A stretch of 26,145 nucleotides of DNA from the NCBI RefSeq assembly GCF_000485595.1, contig NW_014578973.1:1-26145 (forward strand), given 5' to 3'. This document shows positions 11,865 to 21,215 of this stretch, piece by piece. Position 1 is the stretch's first letter. Each line of letters begins with the position of its first letter. This stretch comes from Priapulus caudatus (taxonomy: Eukaryota; Priapulida; Priapulimorpha; Priapulimorphida; Priapulidae). The translations under genes were made by a program, and so were the position numbers. The notes under the pieces were generated by a model. That model ran no database searches, was not told the DNA's origin, and saw only the letters and a list, made by a program, of their open reading frames with translations.

Positions 11865-12392
11865 AATGTCAGCGTAAAGTACGGGGATGTCAGCGTACAG
11901 TACGGGAATGTCGTGTAAAGTGAGGGATGCAGCTGAAAGTACGGATGTCAGTGAAAGTAGCGGGCAACGTCCAGTGTAAAGTACGGGATGTTAGTGTAAA
12001 GTACGGGAATGTCAGTGTAAAGTACGGGAATGTCAGTGTAAAGTACGGGAATGTCCGCGTAAAGTACGGGAATGTCAGTGTAAAGTACGGGAATGTCAGT
12101 GTAAAGTACGGGAATGTCAGTGTAAAGTACGGGAATGTCAGTGTAAAGTACGAGATGTGAAGTGTAAGTACGGCAATGTCAGTGTAAAGTAACGGGAATG
12201 TCCGATCGTAAAGCTCGGGAATGTTCGAGTGTAAAGTAGCGGGAATGTCATCGTAAAATACGGGAATGTCAGTAAATGTAGCGCGGATGTCACGTTAAGT
12301 ACGAGAATGTCAGTGTAAAGTACGGGAATGTCAGTGTAAAGTACCGTAATGTCAGCGTAAAGTACGGGAATGTCTGTAAAGTACGGGAATGT
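11865..12392. repeat. 21-bp tandem array
   Basis: About 25 copies of GTAAAGTACGGGAATGTC plus AGT. Copies at 11990-12150 are almost perfect; flanking copies carry indels. Because 21 is a multiple of three, the plus strand reads as a heptad (V-K-Y-G-N-V-S) over 77 codons. There is no start context, splice site or flanking gene, so I treat it as a minisatellite. Confidence 0.93.
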
Positions 12393-12399
12393 CACATGA

Positions 12400-13175
12400 T
12401 CGTCTTTGTGGCCTGGCCTGTCCTGCCTTCGTGCTGTCCTCCTGCCTGCTGTCTGCCTGCTTGCCTGCCTGCCTGCCTCCCGTCCTCCACTCCTGCATGC
12501 CTGCCTGCCTGCGCTGCCCTACCTGCCTGCCTGCTGCATGCCTGCCTGCCTGCTGCCTGCCTTGCCAGCCTGCCTGCCTCCTGCCTGCCTCCTGCCTCCC
12601 TCACTGCATGGCCGTGCCCTGCTCTCCCGCCTATACTCTGCTCTGCCTGTCCTGACTCTACTGGGCCTGCCTGCCTGCCTGCGGGTGCGGTGCCTGCTGC
12701 CTGCTCTGTCTGCGCCTGCCTGCGCTGCGCTCTCTACATTGCCACCGTTTGTGTTGGCTACCTGCATGCCTGCCTTTATGGCCTGCATGGCCTGCCTGCC
12801 TACCTGCCTGGCTGCCTGCTGCCGTGCCTATCTAATCCCACCTGTTTGTGTGGGCTACCTGCATGCCTGCCTTTATGCCTTGCATGCCTGGCCTGCCTAC
12901 CTGCGTGCGTGCCTACGCCTGCTGCCTATCTAACATTGGCCCACCCTGTTTGTGTTGGCTCCTGCTTGCCTGCCTGCCTGCTGCCTGCCTGCCATGCCTC
13001 CTGCTCCTGCCTGCCTGCTGCCTGCCTATCTATCATGGCCCACCGGCTGTTGTGTTGGCTACCGTGCTTGCCCTGCCTGCCTGCCTGCCTCGCCTGTCTG
13101 ACTGACTGCCTACTGGCCTCCTGCTGCTGCCTGCCTGACTCGTGCTTGCGTATTGCGCTGCCTGACTCGTCTTTT
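12400..13175. repeat. (CCTG)n tetranucleotide satellite with ~100-bp higher-order units
   Basis: CCTG/CTGC words dominate up to the assembly gap. From about 12740 a longer unit appears: a GTTTGTGTTGGCTACCTGC-type anchor recurs near 12747, 12844, 12948 and 13048. The anchors are spaced about 97-104 bp, each preceded by CTGCCTATCTA-like sequence in the later copies. Cys/Leu/Pro/Ala open frames here come from the stop-free repeat. Confidence 0.92.
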
Positions 13176-13676
13176 NNNNNNNNNNNNNNNNNNNNNNNNN
13201 NNNNNNNNNNNNNNNNNNNNNNNNNNNNNNNNNNNNNNNNNNNNNNNNNNNNNNNNNNNNNNNNNNNNNNNNNNNNNNNNNNNNNNNNNNNNNNNNNNNN
13301 NNNNNNNNNNNNNNNNNNNNNNNNNNNNNNNNNNNNNNNNNNNNNNNNNNNNNNNNNNNNNNNNNNNNNNNNNNNNNNNNNNNNNNNNNNNNNNNNNNNN
13401 NNNNNNNNNNNNNNNNNNNNNNNNNNNNNNNNNNNNNNNNNNNNNNNNNNNNNNNNNNNNNNNNNNNNNNNNNNNNNNNNNNNNNNNNNNNNNNNNNNNN
13501 NNNNNNNNNNNNNNNNNNNNNNNNNNNNNNNNNNNNNNNNNNNNNNNNNNNNNNNNNNNNNNNNNNNNNNNNNNNNNNNNNNNNNNNNNNNNNNNNNNNN
13601 NNNNNNNNNNNNNNNNNNNNNNNNNNNNNNNNNNNNNNNNNNNNNNNNNNNNNNNNNNNNNNNNNNNNNNNNNNNN
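13176..13676. other. Assembly gap (501 N)
   Basis: An unbroken run of N. It separates the CCTG satellite from a partial TIR element end at 13681, so the left part of the first composite element is probably hidden here. The true size is unknown. Confidence 0.99.
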
Positions 13677-13680
13677 TCGA

Positions 13681-13734
13681 GCGATTTTAAAATTCGCGGC
13701 GATCGGGCGATAAAAATCGCTCGTGTGCCTCTAC
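13681..13734 (-). mobile_element. Right-end remnant of TIR element
   Basis: GATCGGGCGATAAAAATCGC followed by TCGTGTGCCTCTA matches the right terminal inverted repeat of the complete element at 19134-19564. The rest of the element falls in the gap. Confidence 0.8.
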
Positions 13735-14009
13735 CTTTACCGCGCAGAGGAGAGAGCCGAGCTTGCGCCTGTGCGGCGATTGGCGGAAAAGTGACACGTG
13801 GTCGGTGCGCGCGCGCGGACATGCGCGGTAGAGCATGGCCCCGATCCCGTGACGCGCCCCGAATTCCACCGTAGTTGGTGAACGGTTAATATAAATTAAT
13901 AAAGATTAATCATAAATTATTAGCGAGGTTATAAACTAATATAGGTGCTATAAATAAACAGCGGTATTGGAATAATAACAATCAACAGGAATGTTACGAG
14001 TTCACGGAC

Positions 14010-14385
14010 CACTATACTGACTGATACGACTGACACGAATTGAAACGAAGTGATATAAGATTGATACGGACTGATATACGGATTGATAATACGGACTGAT
14101 ACAAGTTTGATACAAATTGATACGGATTGATACGGATTGATACGGGCTGATACGGACTGATATACGGATTGATAATACGGACTGATACAAGTTTGATACA
14201 AATTGATACGGATTGATACGGATTGATACGGGCTGATACGGACTGATATACGGATTGATAATACGGACTGACACAAGATTGATACAATTTGATACGGATT
14301 AATACGGGCTGATACGGATTAGTACGGGTTGATACGGATCGATATACGGATTGATACGGACTGATACAATATTGATATACGTGTT
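14010..14385. repeat. 10-bp satellite (GATACGGATT) in 86-bp higher-order units
   Basis: GATACGGATT/GATACGGACT decamers with variants. A nearly identical 86-bp unit begins at about 14071, 14157 and 14243 (CTGATATACGGATTGATAAT anchors). The minus strand reads as Tyr-Gln-Ser-Val repeats, which I consider incidental. The copy 2 counterpart is at about 19860-20240, with many more indels. Confidence 0.92.
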
Positions 14386-14489
14386 GTTGTTTCGGGATGC
14401 TGTGTAAAGATGCTCGGACACGCACGTACAGACATCATTGATGATGCCTTTGATGCGTGTTCAACATGCGATCATGCGTGGCACGATGG

Positions 14490-14925
14490 GGAGGGGGTGA
14501 ACGCGGTGGGGGAGGGGTGAACCGGGGGGGGGGTGAAAACGCGTGGGGACGGGGAACCGGGGTGGGGAGTGAACGCGGAGGTGGAGGACGGGGTGACCGC
14601 AGGGGTGGAGGCGGGTGAGCGCGGCGGACGGCTCGGGTGGGGAGGGGTGAACGCGGGGCGTCGAGAGAAGTGAACGCGAGGTAAGGGGAGAGGATGAACG
14701 CGGAAGCGGTTGAGGAGGGGGTGAACGCGGGCTCGTGGGGAGGAAGTGACAGGCCCGGGGTACGGGAAGTGTCTGAACGCACGCGGTGCATCACCGCGGG
14801 GTGGCGGAGGGTGAAGCGCGGGGGGGGGGGGAAGGGGATAACGGTGGGGTGGGATGGGGTAGCGCGCGGTGTGGTAGTTGAACGCGGGGGGGGAGGGAGG
14901 TTCAACGTTAAGACTTCAGCCAGGC
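14490..14925 (+). repeat. G-rich satellite (GGGGAGGGGTGAACGCGG)n
   Basis: About twenty irregular units of 20-26 bp, each with TGAACGCGG next to G-runs of 4-12. The G-runs would allow G-quadruplexes on the plus strand. The counterpart in copy 2 is 20345-20812. Confidence 0.88.
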
Positions 14926-15097
14926 CGTACAATTGCACGACGATTCGTTCTGGTGTTTGCGTTGTAGCAAGATCGCACGATTAAAATAATTCACGGAGGG
15001 CGAGTTATTGTTATACAGATTATTACACCACAGCTGAGAGGCACATGCTTATTGCTAGGCTCGAGGAGCGGTCACGCTCCTCATCGACTCGTATAAT

Positions 15098-15278
15098 ATT
15101 ATGTGTTGTGTGTGTGGTGTGGTTGGCGGTGTGTTGTGTGTGTGTGTGTGTGTGTGGGTGTGTGTGTGTGTGTGCGTGTGTGTGTGTTGTGGTCTGTGTG
15201 TGGTGTGCGTGCGTTGCGTGACGGTCCGTGCGTGGTGTGTGCGTTGCTGTGTGTGCGTGTGTGCGTGCGTGCGTGCTT
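15098..15278. repeat. (TG)n/(CGTG)n tract of composite copy 1
   Basis: TG dinucleotides grading into GTGCGTGCGTGC, ending just before TTTTTGACACC. Its counterpart in copy 2 is 21158-21338. Confidence 0.9.
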
Positions 15279-15424
15279 TTTGACACCTTGCCCTTTTACA
15301 TCTATCATGTTTATGCCACTTCAAATCTCATTCTATCATCTACCCATACCAAGCTTTCTCTAGCAGCCTTCCTCTTCAAACCTTCCTCTACTACAGTACC
15401 CTTCCAAACCTTTTTCTTCCTTCT

Positions 15425-15669
15425 ATGTCCTCCGCACCTAGCCCCACTCCCTATCTCCTCCACGCCTCCCTCCACCCCTACCTCCTCCGCGCCTTCCTCC
15501 ATCCGCTACCTCCTCCGCGCCTCCCTCCACCCCCTACCTCCTCCGCGCCTTCCTCCATCCGCTACCTCCTCCGCGCCTCCCTCCACCCCCTACCTCCTCC
15601 GCGCCTCCCTCCACCCCCTACCTCCTCCGCGCCTCCCTCCACCCCCTACCTCCTCCGCACCTGCCTCCA
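15425..15669. repeat. 28-bp C-rich minisatellite
   Basis: Units of CCTCCACCCCCTACCTCCTC plus CGCGCCTC, with a CATCCGC variant of the Ala/Pro region. Units from 15500 to 15660 are very regular. Because 28 is not a multiple of three, each strand drifts through all frames. The copy 2 counterpart runs to 21751. Confidence 0.9.
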
Positions 15670-15672
15670 CTN

Positions 15673-16100
15673 ACAACCAACAACACACAGCCAACAACAA
15701 CCAGCAACAAACAGCCAACAACAACCAACAACATACAGCCAACAACAACCAACAACATACAGCCAACAACAACCAACAACACACAGCCAACAACAACCAA
15801 CAACACACAGCCAACAACAACCAACAACAAACAGCCAATAACAACCAACAACACACAGCCAACAACAACCAACAACAAACAGCCAATAACAACCAACAAC
15901 AAACAGCCAACAACAACCAACAACAAACAGCCAACAACAACCAACAACAAACATCCAACAACAACCAACAATAAACAACCAACAACAAACATCCAACAAC
16001 AACCAACAACAAACAACCAACAACACACAGCCCACAACATCTAACAACAAATATTTGACAACAAACAACCGACAACAAATATACATCAACAAACAGCAAA
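15673..16100. repeat. 24-bp CAA-rich tandem array
   Basis: About fifteen units of CAGCCAACAACAACCAACAA plus CACA, regular up to about 15955 and then decaying into CAACAAACAACC words. A single N at 15672 sits exactly at its left edge. Since 24 is a multiple of three, all frames stay open (for example Cys-Trp-Leu-Leu-Leu-Ala-Val on the minus strand). It is not treated as coding. Confidence 0.93.
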
Positions 16101-16435
16101 CAACAAGTTAAAAGAACGAACGCATGGTAATTTGTTCTCGTCCTATTTCAAATTCTATCTGCTTCATCTCTATTTAGGTACATTACGCACGGTGCGGTGA
16201 TTCATTCTATTTTTTCAGTATCAGTTGCCATTTTAGTTGAATTCGGTTCATTGCTCATCGCAATAACTCACGCACAATGAAAACAGCACAACCGGTTTTC
16301 ACTTGATACGGTTTATGATTTATTTAGTGAACGGATAACAGTAGTAAGCAGTTTAACGATCCCACTTCTCCCAAAACACTTTCATCATTAGCCTTGCATA
16401 TATCGTCACGAGCAACCTTGCCCCATCCATCGGGA
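16101..16435. other. Unique AT-rich segment, no gene seen
   Basis: About 330 bp with no open frame of note, no repeat and no recognisable RNA. Confidence 0.5.
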
Positions 16436-16490
16436 GTAGAAAATAATCATCATATATATTAATATATATATACATATATATATAAATATA

Positions 16491-16540
<50 letters not shown>

Positions 16541-16592
16541 TATATATTATATAGACATTATAATATAGGCATATATATATATATATATATAG
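16436..16592. repeat. (TA)n-rich microsatellite
   Basis: TATA runs with CATATA and TATAAATATA interruptions. The longest pure run is about 16494-16536. A second run is 16571-16590. Confidence 0.92.
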
Positions 16593-16628
16593 AAGTAAAA
16601 CACACACGAACGCATATGTAGATATGAA

Positions 16629-16816
16629 AATAAATGTAGAAAAAATATAATAGGGTGCTAAATCTTAATGAGAAAGCTTTCGAGAATTAGCTCTCTTCAT
16701 CAGACTATAAAAGAATTATAGCTATAAAAGAATTATAGCCTGATGAAGAGAGCTAATTCTCGAAAGCTTTCTCATTAAAATTTAACACCCTATTATATTT
16801 TTTCGACATTTATTTG
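16629..16816. mobile_element. Palindromic MITE-like element
   Basis: Arms 16629-16704 and 16739-16813 are near-perfect inverse complements (AAAGCTTTCGAGAATTAGCT appears in one arm, its complement in the other). The centre is a direct duplication of CTATAAAAGAATTATAG. It sits between TA-rich runs; the right one starts after an N at 16820. No protein is encoded. Arm divergence is three or four bases. The right arm contains CTGATGA followed 15 bases later by GAAA, discussed separately. Confidence 0.85.
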
Positions 16817-16969
16817 TGTNTATATATAAACTTTGCAAGCACGATTGTACAATAATGATTATAATATAACCGTCTATGCGGTAACCTGCGGTAACCTGCT
16901 CTCTTCATGCCGTTATACAATATCGACTAAACCGAAATGTGCTATTGTTGTTGTGAACGACAATGGCGA

Positions 16970-17055
16970 TAGTTATGCTGCTGCTGCTGCTGTTGCTACT
17001 GCTGCTGCTGCTGCTGCTGCTGTTGGTGCTGCTGCTGCTGCTAGTACTGTTGCTG
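16970..17055. repeat. (CTG)n trinucleotide run
   Basis: CTG runs interrupted by TTG, CTA and GTG. On the plus strand they read poly-Ala in a 140-codon open frame (16833-17255) with no recognisable domain. Confidence 0.9.
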
Positions 17056-17144
17056 CTGATAGTGGCGGGTGTGGTGGTGGCAATGTTCTGGATAATGATG
17101 GCGATTGTACCACCGCTGATAGCGATGTGTGTGTGATGCCGATG

Positions 17145-17355
17145 ACGCCGATCACAACGACGACGACGACGAAGACGACGACGGTGACGACGATGATGAT
17201 GCTGATATTGATAACGATATTGATGGCGATGACGACGATGATGACACTGCGTTAAGAGAGCGCTCGTACAGAGCAGAGCTTCGGCGTACGCGCACGCTGC
17301 TGCTGCCACCCTCACCCTCACCACCACCACCACCACCACCACCACCACCACCATC
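17145..17355. repeat. GAC/GAT and CCA trinucleotide runs
   Basis: GAC/GAT triplets (17150-17250) are followed by an 80-bp unique segment and a pure ACC run (17318-17352). They belong to a cluster of three unrelated triplet repeats within 400 bp. Confidence 0.88.
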
Positions 17356-17970
17356 TATCATGATGCGCGCATGAACAACATACACACACGCACGCTGTGC
17401 AAACCGACCGCACCGTAACACGAAACGCCGGCGGCCGTCGCGCGATGTCTCAGCCCTCTACCGTGCATTCAGAGAGAAGTCACGGTGGTGACAAACGGAA
17501 CTTTTATATGTTAGAGAATCTAGACTGACCCCCAACGTCCGCCGCGACAGAGCAGCGGCTGCGTTGCGACGACGCGCGGGGTCGGTCTAGGGTCAGCGTT
17601 ACGTGCTGTGTTGGCGATACATATAACGTCAGCGAGTAGTAGTAGTAGTAGTAGTAGTAGAAGGAACATCGTCGCTCTACAGAACACACCATGGGGGAGG
17701 CGGAAATCAACCGCTGCTGCCGCACGTCAGAATGAAGCTATCGCGGTCGATCGCGTCCTTAAAACAACATTAAATCACATTTAATACGCGTATATAATAA
17801 TTATGTGTACACGTTTATATATAATAATAATATCATATATATAATTTGGTAAAAAGTAGCATATAGGATTAGAAAATTCATCTTTACAAAATATATCGGA
17901 TTAGCATAATATGGTGGTGCACCTCATCGCGTCATCCCGCCTACATATAGATTTGTTAAACAGTGAGTGA
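17356..17970. other. Mostly unique DNA with a short AGT run, no gene seen
   Basis: GC-rich up to about 17760, then AT-rich. It contains an (AGT)8-9 run at 17635-17660. Short open frames have no recognisable features. Confidence 0.5.
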
Positions 17971-17972
17971 TA

Positions 17973-18008
<36 letters not shown>

Positions 18009-18014
18009 CATATA
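17971..18014. repeat. (TA)n microsatellite
   Basis: TATATA runs with two CATATA interruptions. Confidence 0.9.
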
Positions 18015-18174
18015 CATCCTCATTGCTTATGCGTATGCTCAGTATTGCGCTATTGCGACCGTACATTGCAGAAGCTGTGAATAGATCATCATGACACGAC
18101 ACACATCCATTTAACGATAGTAAATATGAACGTAGACATTTAACGATCGAAATAGCAACGCGTGCTATAAACAA

Positions 18175-18352
18175 AGTGCGCGCGCGCGTCTGTATATATT
18201 ATATACTCGACAGTGTGGTTCGGTTATAACAGTTATCACGTAGCACAGTGTGTGCGTGCGTGCGTGCAGGCGTGCGTGCGTGCGTGTGTGCGCGCGCGCG
18301 TCTGTATATATACTCGACAGTGTGGTCCGGTCATTACAATTATCACGTAACA
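18175..18352. repeat. ~115-bp local tandem duplication
   Basis: A block starting GCGCGCGCGTCTGTATATAT and running through ACTCGACAGTGTGGT and TTATCACGTA appears at 18179-18247 and again at 18292-18355. The copies are separated by a GCGTGC run, and each is followed by a GTGTGCGTGCG-type tract. There are about six base differences plus a short indel. Confidence 0.85.
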
Positions 18353-18355
18353 CGG

Positions 18356-18418
18356 TGCGTGTGCGTGTGTGTGTGTGTACGTGTGCGTGTGCGTGCGTAC
18401 GTGTGTGTGTGTGTGCGA

Positions 18419-18457
<39 letters not shown>

Positions 18458-18523
18458 TGTGTGCGTGTGTGTGCGTGTGTGTATGTGTGTGCGTGCGTGC
18501 GTGTGCACGAGTGTGCGTGTGTG

Positions 18524-18555
<32 letters not shown>

Positions 18556-18605
18556 AGCGTGCGTGCGTGCGTGCGAGCGTGCGTGCGTGCGTGCGTGTGT
18601 GCGTA
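18356..18605. repeat. (TG)n/(GCGT)n microsatellite
   Basis: About 250 bp of GTGTGC and GCGT repeats. Cys-Val-Arg-Ala open frames are by-products. Confidence 0.93.
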
Positions 18606-19130
18606 CGCTGCAGTTGAGCGTTGATTTATCGCGGCGGCGCAGGCATGCTGGCAGACGATCGCTCACGTGCAAGCACCGTCGCTACTACGGCCCGAATCAT
18701 CACAGCATCAATCGATCACTGATCGCGATAATCGATCACCGCGATCGGAACACCATTCGATCATCTCTTTTTAATTTCTCTCGACGACAGAATCGTCCCC
18801 GTCGGTATACCGCGCGCGCGTAACCATGGCAACGGTTGCGGCGTTGTTTGTCAGCTGCAGACGACGCGGCGTGGCGGCAGAGCAGCAGCGGCGTTGCTCT
18901 CCCGTGGCGGGGCGTCTGTGATGAGTGTCAGGCTACGTCCGGATATGGCTTCTTCACCGCTGCTGCTGCTGCTGCTGCTGCCGTGATGCCGGTAACCACC
19001 AAGCAGCTTCGCAATGTCTACACATCATCACTTACTCCGCATTCGGCGCCTGCTCTTACATATTACTACATACAGCCCGATGACATCCGTGTATGCAGCC
19101 ACTGCCCCACCCTCCCCTCCACCCCCCTTA
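18606..19130. other. CpG-rich unique segment
   Basis: Non-repetitive, CpG-dense sequence. It includes a CACGTG E-box (18664-18669), two ATCGATCAC words (18711 and 18731) and an X-box-like palindrome (18820-18833). A short (CTG)6 run follows (18959-18980). It could be a regulatory region. No exon is supported: the 31-codon frame from the ATG inside the X-box-like motif has no homology I recognise. Confidence 0.4.
18820..18833. promoter_or_regulatory. RFX X-box-like site
   Basis: GTAACCATGGCAAC fits the RFX-family X-box pattern, two imperfect inverted half-sites around AT. The classic form is GTTGCCATGGCAAC, two changes away in the left half-site. It lies in CpG-rich unique DNA. Occupancy is inferred only. 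Confidence 0.4.
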
Positions 19131-19133
19131 TGC

Positions 19134-19564
19134 TAGGGGCACACGAGCGTATTTTATCGCCCGATCGCGGCGATTAAAATCGCCAGCGAATTATAATGCG
19201 CCCGATCACGACGGGGCACACGTAGCGACTTTGAGAGGCGTACGCGTACGCCACTCGAACGGAATGCACATGATCAGCATGATGCGCATCACATGATATC
19301 GAACAACACCGTCCGATTGTTTAGAAAATCGATCGCGGCGTACAGAAATACGCCGGACGCGGGCCACGGAGGGCGAGATTTGCACCAGTAGAAAATCGCC
19401 GCGTAAATAATCGGCGCCGAATATCTACACATTTGGATAGCGGGCGATTCTTGTACGTGGCGATTAAATCGGAGCCGCGACGTGAACGGGGATCCACGGG
19501 CGAATTTCGAGGCGATTTAAAATCGGCCGGCGAGCGGGCGATAAAAATCGCTCGTGTGCCTCTA
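19134..19564. mobile_element. 431-bp TIR (MITE-like) element
   Basis: The left end TAGGGGCACACGAGCG through CGATTAAAATCGCC (19134-19184) is the inverse complement, with a few mismatches, of 19511-19564. Both flanks carry CTTA (19127-19130 and 19565-19568). This is a possible 4-bp target duplication, although three extra bases separate it from the left end. The interior is rich in CGATTTTAATCG-type minor palindromes and has a partial TIR-like word at 19213-19228. It has no coding capacity. Its right end is shared with composite copy 1, so insertion preceded that duplication. The superfamily is undetermined. Confidence 0.75.
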
Positions 19565-21181
19565 CTTACCGCGCAGAGGAGAGAGCCGAGTTCTTGCGCC
19601 TGTGGCGGCGATTGCGAAAAGTGACACGTGGTCGGTGCGCGCGCGGCGGACATGCCGCGGACATGCGGCGATCCGTGAGCGCGGCAGCCGCGATTCGCAC
19701 CGTAGTTGTGAACGGTTTAATATAAATTAATCAAGAATAATCATGAAATTATTAGCGCGGCGGTATAAACTAATATATGGTGCTATAAATAAACGGCGTA
19801 ATTGGAATAATAAGCATATCAACAGGAATTGTTACGGAGTTCACGGGACAGCTATACTGACTGATCACGACTGACACGAATGAAACGAAGTGATATAAAG
19901 ATTGATACGGACTGATATACGGATTGATAATACGGCGACTGATACAAGTTTTTGATACAATTGATATCGGATTGATACGGATTGATACGGTGGCTGATAG
20001 CGGATCTTGAATATACGGATTGATAATCGGACTGATACAGTTGATACAAATGATACGGGATTGATTACGGATTGATACGGGCTGCATACGGACTGATAAT
20101 AGACGATGAGAATAGTGACTGACACAAGATTGATATCATTTGATTACGTGATCTAATACGCTGATACGGATTAGTAGCGGTTGATACGGATGCGATATAC
20201 GGATTGATACGGACTGATACAAATATTGATATATCGTGTTTGTTGTTTTCGGGATGCTGTGGAAAGATGCTCGGTCTACCACGTCACAGACATCATTGAT
20301 GATGCCTTTGATTGGCGTGTTCAACATGCGATCATGCGTGCACGATTGGGGAGGGGGTTGACGCGGGGTGGGGAGGGGTGAACGCGGGGTGGGGGAGGGG
20401 GTGAAACGGGGGTGGGGGGAGGGTGACGCGGGGTAGTTGGGGAGCGCGCGGACCGAATGGGAGGGGTCACGGCGGGCGGTGGAGGAGGGGTGAACGCGAG
20501 GGGGAGGAGGGGGTGAGCGCGGCGGTGGGGAGGGGGTGAACGCGGTGGTGCGTGAGCGAGGAAGGCTGAGAAGCGCGGGGGTAAGGAGGGGAGGGTGAAC
20601 GCGGGGTGGAGGAGGGGTTGAACGCGGTGGTGGTGGGAGGAAGTGAACGCGGGGTACGGGAGGGGGTGAAGCGGCAACGGCGGTGCATTCCCGCGGGGGT
20701 GCGCGGGGGTGAAGCGCGGGCGTGGGGCAAGTGGATGAACGTGGGGGTGGGGAGGGGGTGAAGCGCGGCGGTGGGGGAGGGGGTGAACGCGGGGGTGGGG
20801 AGCAGAGGGGGCGGGGCATTCATGGTCCTCCCCAGGGCGATGGCAGGGGCCGCGGCATTCCGGCATCACAATTCTCGAACGGGGGTGCGCGGGGCCCTGC
20901 GAGGCACGGAACTCTGGCGCGGAGCCAAAGTGGCCGTTGTGCTTCTCCGGAGCGGGTAGGATGCGGGCTGGGTGCTGAAGTTCAATTCAGTTGGCCAGTA
21001 GGGGGGATCAAGGGCGGGGGCCAGGGCTCGGGCAGGCGATGAGTGAAGAGTATCGCGACGCACACGGAGGGGCGGTTATGTATTACAGATATTACCACCA
21101 CACTGCAACCATGCCTTATTAGCGGCTCAGGAGCGGTCACGTCTCAATACTGTTATCTATGTGTGGTGTGTGTGTGTGTGG

Positions 21182-21215
<34 letters not shown>

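Larger units (their letters stand above)
13677..15669 (+). mobile_element. Composite satellite-bearing element, copy 1 (5'-truncated by gap)
   Basis: It matches 19505-21751 in the same orientation and order: TIR-element right end; a ~150-bp flank (CCGCGCAGAGGAGAGAGCCG onward); an AT-rich segment; a GATACGG satellite; a conserved bridge (CATCATTGATGATGCCTTTG); a G-rich satellite; a TG tract; a 145-bp unique block (GCCCTTTTA through CCATACCAAGCTTTCTCTAG); and a 28-bp C-rich minisatellite. No transposase is visible. The right boundary is placed at 15669, where copy 1 switches to a CAA-rich array and copy 2 to unique DNA. It could be a non-autonomous transposon or a segmental duplication. Confidence 0.8.

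Noticed and set aside
12396-13874. 492-codon Cys-Leu-Pro-Ala open frame
   Set aside because: It is a translation of the CCTG satellite continued through the N gap; not a gene.
16739-16790. Hammerhead ribozyme in the palindromic element
   Set aside because: The CTGATGA and GAAA words are present, but one extra base breaks the core and I cannot draw stem III or the cleavage triplet. Kept only as a check.
16833-17255. 140-codon plus-strand open frame with poly-Ala and poly-Thr
   Set aside because: More than half is translated CTG, GAC and GAT repeats. The N-terminal part shows nothing recognisable.
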